A stretch of 7,856 nucleotides of DNA. Origin: Candidatus Tenebribacter mawsonii (GTDB taxonomy: Bacteria; Cloacimonadota; Cloacimonadia; Cloacimonadales; TCS61). The translations under genes were made by a program, and so were the position numbers. Each line of letters starts with the position of its first letter. Position 1 is the first letter of the stretch. The notes under the pieces are model-generated. The model saw nothing but the letters and a program-made list of their open reading frames with translations. It was not told the origin of the DNA and searched no databases. Of the stretch, positions 1-5,895 are shown in pieces. Location of the stretch: contig JAVCCD010000032.1 of NCBI GenBank assembly GCA_030765665.1, positions 1 to 7,856 of the forward strand, given 5' to 3'.

Positions 1-687
1 AGTCCTCGCGAATGTAAAACAATTCAGATTGATCCGACCAAATTGAAATACAAAGTTTTCATGTGTCATAAATCTAAATCTGAGCTTAAGGGAACTAATG
101 CTCTGAAATACATTAAATGGGGAGAAAATAAAGGTTTCAACAATAGACCATCTACAAAAAGCAACAAACCGTGGTTTAGTTTAAGTGATTATTCTTCCCC
201 AATGCTTTGGTGGGTAAATTTAGGAGATAGATATATTTGTTTTAATAATTATAATAATCTATTTTCTGATAAGATGTTTTACAATCTTTATCCTCTGAAT
301 AATCTTATAGAAAAATTTATTGTGTCGCTAAACTGTTTGTTAACAAGATTATGCTCAGAAATATGGGGTCAAGAGCTAACAGGAAATTTGACTTTCTTAA
401 CTCATACGGTCGAGATGTGTAGACGAATAGAAGTAATTAATCCAGAGAAATTGGAACTCAATATTAATTTCGATATGAATAGAGAGATTGGAAATTTATT
501 CTACGAATGCGGTTTTGACAAAGAAATCCCAGTTCGAGAACAGGAGCCAGATCCACTACCCGACCGTAAGGTTTTAGATGATATTGTGTTTGATGCCTTG
601 GGTTTAACAGAGCAGGAAAGAAAAGAAGTGTATTGGGCTGTTTGCGAGCTGGTTCAGAACCGTTTGAACAAAGCAAAAAGTGTGTAA
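1..687 (+). CDS. N6-adenine DNA methyltransferase (type II/IIG-like), C-terminal part only
   Basis: The reading frame is open from base 1, so this is the 3' end of a longer gene. The TTG at 43 is not a credible start because the frame continues upstream without a stop and no ribosome site precedes it. The visible 228 residues carry no catalytic motif; the SAM-binding and NPPY motifs would lie upstream. The identification rests on two things. One is the aromatic-rich target-recognition-like stretch (PWFSLSDYSSPMLWW, then LGDRYICFNN). The other is the tail: an acidic-proline segment PVREQEPDPLPDRK, then FDALGLTEQERKEVYWAVCE and ending NRLNKAKSV. That ending is familiar from Eco57I/TaqI-like N6-adenine methylases of defence loci. 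Such enzymes methylate adenine in a specific site to mark self DNA, and this part would contribute sequence recognition. It ends 214 bp before the AlbA_2 gene. A PglX-like or DISARM drmMI-like enzyme is also possible. Confidence 0.72.
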   Translation, partial: SPRECKTIQIDPTKLKYKVFMCHKSKSELKGTNALKYIKWGENKGFNNRPSTKSNKPWFSLSDYSSPMLWWVNLGDRYICFNNYNNLFSDKMFYNLYPLNNLIEKFIVSLNCLLTRLCSEIWGQELTGNLTFLTHTVEMCRRIEVINPEKLELNINFDMNREIGNLFYECGFDKEIPVREQEPDPLPDRKVLDDIVFDALGLTEQERKEVYWAVCELVQNRLNKAKSV

Positions 688-692
688 AAAAA

Positions 693-786
693 GTGTCATT
701 CTGAGAAATTCTTTAAAGAACTTCTAACGAAGAATCTCATCCTGCTGGAATTTTTTTGCACTTTTTTAGATTTAATTGCAGGATGA
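693..786. repeat. Degenerate palindromic intergenic repeat
   Basis: The stretch opens with GTGTCATTCTGAG (693-705) and continues to GAAGAATCTCATCCTGC (729-745). It contains a perfect 12-bp palindrome TTCTTTAAAGAA (709-720) that grows to 20 bp with one mismatched pair (705-724). A separate perfect 9-bp inverted repeat pairs TCATCCTGC (737-745) with GCAGGATGA (778-786) across a 32-nt loop. The wording GTCATTCTGAG...GAAGAATCTC matches, from memory, a dispersed intergenic palindrome common in several Bacteroidota/Cloacimonadota-type genomes. The second half of such an element seems truncated here after GCAGGATGA. There is no clear U-tract after a GC-rich stem, so it is not called a terminator. 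Confidence 0.5.
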
Positions 787-901
787 AAACTTGATAAAAG
801 AAATAACTTACCAGGTTTTTGCAACTTGGGAAGTTTGTCAGGAAGTATAAATATAAAATTATTGGTTGAACAAAGAAAAATTAATAAACTAAGGAGTTAT
901 T

Positions 902-2407
902 ATGTTGGGTTTACCTATAAACATTAAGGATCTAATCAATGGTAAAGTTGTAGAATGGGAGCGTATTGAATTCAAGGAAGGTTGGAATCCAGAAGACGTC
1001 ATGCATACAATGTGTGCTTTTGCTAATGATATCAATAATTGGGGCGGAGGTTATATTATCATCGGTATTGAGGAAAAAGATGGTAAACCAATTCTTCCAC
1101 CAAAAGGATTACAACAAAATCAGTTAGACCCAATTCAAAAGAAAATACTTCAAATTTGCCATCGCATTACTCCAAATTATTTCCCAATTGCTCAACCATA
1201 CAACTATGATGAAAAGCACATATTAGTAATTTGGGTTTCTGGTGGTGATAATAGACCCTATAAAGCACCTGAATATCTTGCACAAGGTTCTCAATATTTT
1301 CAATGGATTAGAAGATTTTCGAACACTGTTAAACCAAAACAAGAAGATGAACAGTTATTATTTGATTTAAGTGCAAAGATACCTTTTGATGATCGCATTT
1401 GTCACAATGCTGATGTAAATGATTTTCAATTAACTTTAATTACTGAATATTTAGCTGAAATAAAAAGTAGTATGGTAATAGATAGCGGAACATCAATTGA
1501 AGAGATTAGTTCATCGTTACAAATAGCAAGAGGACCAGACGAATATTTTAAACCTCTTAATGTAGGTCTTCTTTTTTTTACGTTAAATCCAGAGAAATAT
1601 TTTCCAGGAGCTCAAATTGATGTTGTTGAATATCAAGATGAAGTTGGTGATCATCTGGTAGAAAAAATCTTTAAAGGTCCTCTCCATACACAAATTCGTT
1701 CAGCACTTAGACATATTCAGGATTCAGTAATTGAAGAAAAAGTTATTAAAGTACCTGCTCAAGCAGAAGCAATACGAGTATTTAATTATCCATATGAAGC
1801 AATTGAAGAAGCTTTAGTAAATGCTGTTTACCATAAAAGCTATGAGCAAAGAAATCCTGTAGAGGTTAGTATCAGAACAGATTGTATTGAAATTCTGTCT
1901 TATCCAGGACCACTACCACCAGTTGATAATGATATATTAAAGCAAGAAAGAGTAACAGCTCGTAATTATCGAAATAGAAGAATCGGAGATTTTCTAAAAG
2001 AGCTTCATCTTACTGAAGGAAGAAGTACAGGTTTACCAAAGATCCGAAAAGCTCTTAAAGATAATGACTCTCCAGATCCAATATTTGAAACAGATCATAA
2101 TACTACATATTTCTTCGTTAAAATTACCATAAACAAAGAGTTTGCCCCACATCAGCCCCAAGTTGATACCCAAGCTGATACCCAAGTTGATACCCAAGTG
2201 AAAGTCATATTGGAGTATTGTAAAGCACCACATACGAGAGAAGAGATATTAAGATATTTAGAATTAGAACCACATTATAAAAGCTTTAAACGTCATGTTA
2301 TTCCTTTACTGGAAGAGAAATTAATAAAAAGAACAATTCCTGATAAGCCAAAAAGTAAGAATCAAAAATATGTAATAACCCTCAAAGGGTTAGAATTATT
2401 AAAGTAG
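902..2407 (+). CDS. AlbA_2 (Schlafen-type) ATP-binding protein with C-terminal winged helix
   Basis: A 501-residue protein with three parts. The N-terminal AlbA_2/Schlafen domain (about 15-150) shows EWERIEFKEGW at 18-28 and the glycine-rich strand NNWGGGYIIIGIEE at 45-58. A GHKL-like ATP-binding domain (about 290-415) shows EALVNAVYHKSY (N307 as the N-box Asn), YPGPLPP at 334-340 and EGRSTGLPKI from 372, matching the HATPase_c_4 pattern. A winged helix-turn-helix (about 433-501) follows. A short T-Q-V-D repeat linker (419-434) joins the last two. The start is fixed by AAGGAG at 891-896, five bases before ATG. Family members are often annotated as transcriptional regulators or RNA-binding ATPases and recur beside methylases and helicases in defence islands; the substrate is unknown. 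The stop is 10 bp before the helicase start, so the two are co-transcribed. It may regulate the cassette or act as an effector or sensor. A promoter may lie in the AT-rich stretch around 835-860, but no convincing box pair is seen. Confidence 0.88.
   Translation: MLGLPINIKDLINGKVVEWERIEFKEGWNPEDVMHTMCAFANDINNWGGGYIIIGIEEKDGKPILPPKGLQQNQLDPIQKKILQICHRITPNYFPIAQPYNYDEKHILVIWVSGGDNRPYKAPEYLAQGSQYFQWIRRFSNTVKPKQEDEQLLFDLSAKIPFDDRICHNADVNDFQLTLITEYLAEIKSSMVIDSGTSIEEISSSLQIARGPDEYFKPLNVGLLFFTLNPEKYFPGAQIDVVEYQDEVGDHLVEKIFKGPLHTQIRSALRHIQDSVIEEKVIKVPAQAEAIRVFNYPYEAIEEALVNAVYHKSYEQRNPVEVSIRTDCIEILSYPGPLPPVDNDILKQERVTARNYRNRRIGDFLKELHLTEGRSTGLPKIRKALKDNDSPDPIFETDHNTTYFFVKITINKEFAPHQPQVDTQADTQVDTQVKVILEYCKAPHTREEILRYLELEPHYKSFKRHVIPLLEEKLIKRTIPDKPKSKNQKYVITLKGLELLK
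2157..2200 (+). repeat. 12-bp in-frame tandem repeat in the AlbA_2 gene
   Basis: About 3.6 copies of the unit CCCAAGTTGATA run head to tail: 2157-2168, 2169-2180 (one T-to-C change), 2181-2192, then the partial copy CCCAAGTG. The unit is a multiple of three and encodes TQVD repeats between the ATP-binding domain and the winged helix. Copy-number change by slippage would alter linker length without breaking the frame. Similar short polar repeats at this place occur in other proteins of this family (general recollection). Confidence 0.85.
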
Positions 2408-2417
2408 GGGAAGATAT

Positions 2418-5400
2418 ATGCCTGATATAATTGACAACAGAAAAGAGAAGTTAGCAGACCATCTCAATCAGATTATGCAGACAAGCGAGTCTGCCAGAAT
2501 GGCAGTAGGATATTTTTTTCTTAGTGGATTTGATACGGTATCAGATACGATCTCTAACCTTAAGGAGGTTAAGCTTCTCATAGGTAATACGTCAAACCGC
2601 GAAACGATTGAACAACTGGCGGAAGGATATCGTCGTCTTGAATTGGTCGCAGATACAATAGAAGAAAATGTGTATGCTAAAAAATCTATTATCAACGAAA
2701 GAATATTAAATACAAGCAACAACGTAAGATCTTCTATTGAGCTTATGGATCAAACAGACGACAATGAAGAACTTATAAAGCTTCTTATAAAATTAATCGA
2801 AGATAAAAAGCTTCATGTAAAGGTATACACAAAAGGAAGGCTGCATTCCAAAGCATACATATTCAATTATGGTAGTATATATGATGCCAATGGAACCGAA
2901 TTAGACAGACATGAAAAAGGAACTGCTATTATTGGCTCTTCAAATCTCTCTTTAGCGGGTCTTACAGATAATACTGAGCTTAATGTGATGGTTCATGGAA
3001 ATGACAATTTGGAAGCACTGCAAAAATGGTTTGATGATCTTTGGGAAGAATCAGAAGATTTCAGTGAATATCTAATGAACGAGCTTAATTCATCATGGGC
3101 AGCAAAGCTTGCTACTCCATATGATGTTTATATGAAGACGATCTATACTCTTGTGAAAGATCGCCTGGAAGATGCAGAATCGAAAGAAATTCTCTGGGAA
3201 GATGACATAACAAAACAATTAGCAGATTTTCAGTTGGTTGCCGTAAAGCAAGCAGTACAGATCATACGGACATATGGTGGATGTTTTATTTCAGATGTGG
3301 TTGGATTAGGAAAAAGTTATATTGGTGCAGCAATAGTAAAACATTTTGAGCGAACAGAACATGTACGTCCTCTTGTTATTTGTCCTGCAGCATTAACTGA
3401 AATGTGGGAACGTTATAATGAAGTGTATGAATTAAATGCACGTATTTTATCTACAGGTTTTCTGAGAGAAGATCCTGAAAAAGTAAGTAATATATTATTA
3501 GACGACATAAAATTTAGAGATCGAGATTTTGTTCTAATTGATGAGAGCCATAATTTTAGAAATAATGATACTCAACGATACAGAATTCTCGAACAGTATC
3601 TTTCATTTGGCAGAATTAGGTGCTGTATGTTAACTGCTACACCCCGTAATAAAAACATCTGGGATGTTTACAATCAGTTAAAACTTTTCCATCAAGAAGA
3701 ATTAACAGACATGCCTATTGATCCTCCAAACTTGAGAAGTTATTTTAAGCTTATCGAATCTGGAGAACGTCAGCTTCCATCAATGCTTTCAAATCTACTT
3801 ATCAGAAGAACTCGTAATCATATATTAAGGTTCTATGGGTATGACTCTGAAACCAATAAGCCTATTGACAGTAATATTTTTAGCGAATATTGTAAAGGTT
3901 CAAAAAAAGCATATGTTATTGTTGCTGGGAAGCATCAGTACTTTCCAACGAGAGAATTAGAAACTGTAACCTATAGTATTGAAGATGCATATCAAGGATT
4001 ATACAAACGAATACGTGGATTCATTGGTAAAGAGATAAAGAAAGATCAGATTAGTAATACTCTTGAACAATTAAAATATGCTCGATATGGTCTCTGGCAT
4101 TACGTGAAAAAAGAGAAACAAGAAAAATTACCTTATTCAGAATTGCAGCGTGCTGGCATTAATATTCGTGGATTAATCCGAATACTTCTCTTCAAGAGAT
4201 TAGAATCAAGTATCTATGCATTTAAAGAATCAATTCAAAAGATGTTGGATATTCACAAGAAATTTTTAGCCGCAATGGATAAAGGATTCATTCCAGCTGG
4301 TAAAGATGTGCAGAAAATATTATATTATGAAACCGATTTAGCTAAATTTTTAAGAAAGATATCTAATGAGAAATCAAAATATAGGATTGATGATTTCGAT
4401 AGAAATAAACTTGAAGCTAATATAAAACATGATATGAAAATATTTGGTGAAATCTTTAAGTTAGTGGATCCAATTAAACCTGAACAGGATGATAAATTAA
4501 CTGTATTGAAGAAATTGATTAATAGTCCGGAATTAAATAAAGATAAGATTTTGATATTTACTCAATATGCTGATACTGCAAAATACCTTTTCGAAAATTT
4601 AAATCCAGGAAAGAAAGATGATACTATAGAAGTTATTCAAAGTGGTGACAAAAGTCAAGAGCGGGTGATCGGACGTTTTGCCCCAGTAGCCAATCCGGAA
4701 TATATATTTAAGCAAAATGAAAATCAGATTCGGATATTAATTGCTACTGATGTTTTTTCAGAAGGTTTAAATCTTCAGGATTGTAATAGAATAATAAATT
4801 ATGATCTTCATTGGAATCCTGTGCGATTAATTCAAAGGTTTGGTAGAATAGATAGAATTGGAACAGAGTATGATACAATATATGGCTACAATTTCTTACC
4901 AGAAACTGGAATAGAAAAGCATTTAGGACTTCGTGAGAGACTTGCAATTCGGATCCAGGAGATTCATGACACAATTGGTGAGGATGCAGCTATCTTGGAT
5001 AAAACAGAGCAGCTTAATGAAGACGCTATGTATACAATATATGAGAAGAAAGGTGATCAACTAAGCTTGTTTGACGATGACGGTGGTGACCTTCTAAATG
5101 TAACAGAAGTTGAAGAACAATTACGTCAGTTAAAGCGGGATGATCTGGAAGAATATGATCGAATTATTAATTTACCGGATGGAATAAGGGCATGTAAAAT
5201 ATCTGATAATGAAAAATACTACGTTCTATGTGAAGCCAAACACCAAGATGATAGCGATCTTAAAAACTATAAACAATTATTTTTATTAAATAATAAGTTT
5301 GAAGTAATCTCTAAAGATATTCCTACTATACTTGGAGTAATTAAATCAGACAGATATGAAATATATGGAAATAAACTTCCATCTAATTATAATGAATCAG

Positions 5401-5771
5401 TAATGAAAGTAAAAAGAGTATTCTCTGGAATTGTAAAGCAAAGAGAATCAGAAAAAAAATACAGCTATTCTTTAACATTAGGCCAGCAGCATGTTATTAG
5501 AGAACTAAGGATATTGAATAATAATACTGATGACGAAGATACAAAACTTAAAATTCAAGTATTGGAATCGGCATTTAGAGGATCACTATCTTCTGCGATA
5601 AAGAAAGAATTAAACAGGTTGAGAAGAAATGCTATTAGTGGAGATCATCTTATAAGAGCTTTAAGTGAGATCTATACCCAACATGATATGTCTAAACTGG
5701 AACAGAAGAGAAGATCATCAAGAAGCAAGCCAGTTGAGAACATAGTTTGCAGTGAATGGATTGGAAGCTGA
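2418..5771 (+). CDS. PLD-nuclease / SNF2-family (HepA-like) helicase fusion
   Basis: A 1117-residue protein. An N-terminal phospholipase-D-type domain (about 1-220) has one HKD-like motif: H143-S-K145, then GSSNLS from G173 and E187. The usual Asp of HxKxxxxD is Asn150. A superfamily 2 helicase follows: Walker A DVVGLGKS (293-300), PLVICPAAL (motif Ia), DESH (375-378), TATP (406-409), KILIFTQYADTA (motif IV), ATDVFSEGLNLQ (776-787) and QRFGRIDRIG (806-815). DESH and the QRFGRIDRIG ending are typical of the HepA/RapA-like SNF2 branch. About 250 residues are inserted between the two RecA-like lobes, and about 300 residues without recognised motifs follow the second lobe. The protein should move on double-stranded DNA using ATP; single-HKD proteins usually dimerise to form the nuclease site. 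GGGGA (2407-2411) overlaps the upstream stop and lies six bases before ATG, supporting the start and an operon with the AlbA_2 gene. Phage-defence restriction is the likely role, inferred from the methylase neighbour. Confidence 0.92.
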   Translation: MPDIIDNRKEKLADHLNQIMQTSESARMAVGYFFLSGFDTVSDTISNLKEVKLLIGNTSNRETIEQLAEGYRRLELVADTIEENVYAKKSIINERILNTSNNVRSSIELMDQTDDNEELIKLLIKLIEDKKLHVKVYTKGRLHSKAYIFNYGSIYDANGTELDRHEKGTAIIGSSNLSLAGLTDNTELNVMVHGNDNLEALQKWFDDLWEESEDFSEYLMNELNSSWAAKLATPYDVYMKTIYTLVKDRLEDAESKEILWEDDITKQLADFQLVAVKQAVQIIRTYGGCFISDVVGLGKSYIGAAIVKHFERTEHVRPLVICPAALTEMWERYNEVYELNARILSTGFLREDPEKVSNILLDDIKFRDRDFVLIDESHNFRNNDTQRYRILEQYLSFGRIRCCMLTATPRNKNIWDVYNQLKLFHQEELTDMPIDPPNLRSYFKLIESGERQLPSMLSNLLIRRTRNHILRFYGYDSETNKPIDSNIFSEYCKGSKKAYVIVAGKHQYFPTRELETVTYSIEDAYQGLYKRIRGFIGKEIKKDQISNTLEQLKYARYGLWHYVKKEKQEKLPYSELQRAGINIRGLIRILLFKRLESSIYAFKESIQKMLDIHKKFLAAMDKGFIPAGKDVQKILYYETDLAKFLRKISNEKSKYRIDDFDRNKLEANIKHDMKIFGEIFKLVDPIKPEQDDKLTVLKKLINSPELNKDKILIFTQYADTAKYLFENLNPGKKDDTIEVIQSGDKSQERVIGRFAPVANPEYIFKQNENQIRILIATDVFSEGLNLQDCNRIINYDLHWNPVRLIQRFGRIDRIGTEYDTIYGYNFLPETGIEKHLGLRERLAIRIQEIHDTIGEDAAILDKTEQLNEDAMYTIYEKKGDQLSLFDDDGGDLLNVTEVEEQLRQLKRDDLEEYDRIINLPDGIRACKISDNEKYYVLCEAKHQDDSDLKNYKQLFLLNNKFEVISKDIPTILGVIKSDRYEIYGNKLPSNYNESVMKVKRVFSGIVKQRESEKKYSYSLTLGQQHVIRELRILNNNTDDEDTKLKIQVLESAFRGSLSSAIKKELNRLRRNAISGDHLIRALSEIYTQHDMSKLEQKRRSSRSKPVENIVCSEWIGS

Positions 5772-5805
5772 TAAGGAATTTTGTTTTATTAACTGTACGA
5801 CTAAT

Positions 5806-5852
5806 CTTCTTGTCTAACAGAGAGAATGTAAAAAAATATCTCAGACAAGGAG
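5806..5852 (+). promoter_or_regulatory. RNA hairpin that buries a Shine-Dalgarno sequence
   Basis: CTTCTTGTCT (5806-5815) pairs with AGACAAGGAG (5843-5852) over 10 consecutive base pairs, one of them G-U. A second short helix inside (GAGA 5820-5823 with TCTC 5839-5842) leaves a 4-nt bulge and a 15-nt A-rich loop. The complete Shine-Dalgarno AAGGAG (5847-5852) is in the 3' arm, paired with CTTCTT, and lies seven bases before the ATG of the leader ORF at 5860. When folded, it should block ribosome entry to the leader and so to the kinase. No U-run follows, so it is not an intrinsic terminator. It could instead be a DNA dyad for a repressor. The pairing is seen directly; the regulatory role is inferred. 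Confidence 0.6.
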
Positions 5853-5859
5853 TAGATAT

Positions 5860-5892
5860 ATGAGTGAGATGAAACCAATGATCGGAATTTAA
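5860..5892 (+). CDS. 10-codon leader ORF ahead of the kinase
   Basis: ATG at 5860 follows AAGGAG (5847-5852) by seven bases, the best ribosome site in this gap, and encodes MSEMKPMIGI before TAA (5890-5892). A second TAA (5893-5895) follows, then the kinase ATG at 5896. Leader and kinase are in the same frame, exactly 12 codons apart. The kinase ATG has only a weak GGA nine bases upstream. Ribosomes ending the leader could therefore restart on the kinase three bases later (translational coupling). The alternative is that MSEMKPMIGI is the old kinase N-terminus cut off by stop codons. The peptide itself is not recognised. Confidence 0.45.
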   Translation: MSEMKPMIGI

Positions 5893-5895
5893 TAA

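Noticed and set aside
43..45. TTG as the start of the first gene
   Set aside because: The frame is open upstream to base 1, there is no ribosome site before 43, and the protein reads as the C-terminal part of a methylase.
464..676. 70-residue minus-strand ORF
   Set aside because: It lies fully inside the methylase gene, has no ribosome site and no recognisable domain.
737..786. Intrinsic terminator after the methylase gene
   Set aside because: The 9-bp inverted repeat has a 32-nt loop containing the T-runs, and no T-run follows the right arm; a repeat element explains it better.
826..859. Promoter for the AlbA_2 gene (TTGGGA or TTGTCA with TATAAATATAAAAT)
   Set aside because: The stretch is promoter-like and AT-rich, but no minus-35/minus-10 pair has a proper 16-18 bp spacing with good words, so it is not listed as a feature.
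2033..2233. 66-residue minus-strand ORF
   Set aside because: It is the antisense of the AlbA_2 gene; its regular residues simply reflect the 12-bp tandem repeat.
2468..2722. 84-residue minus-strand ORF
   Set aside because: It is antisense to the PLD domain, with no supporting start signal or motif.
4744..4974. 76-residue minus-strand ORF
   Set aside because: It is antisense to conserved helicase motifs V and VI, which explain the open frame.
5806..5852. Terminator between helicase and kinase
   Set aside because: The hairpin is not followed by a T-run, and its 3' arm is the ribosome site of the next ORF, so a translational role fits better.
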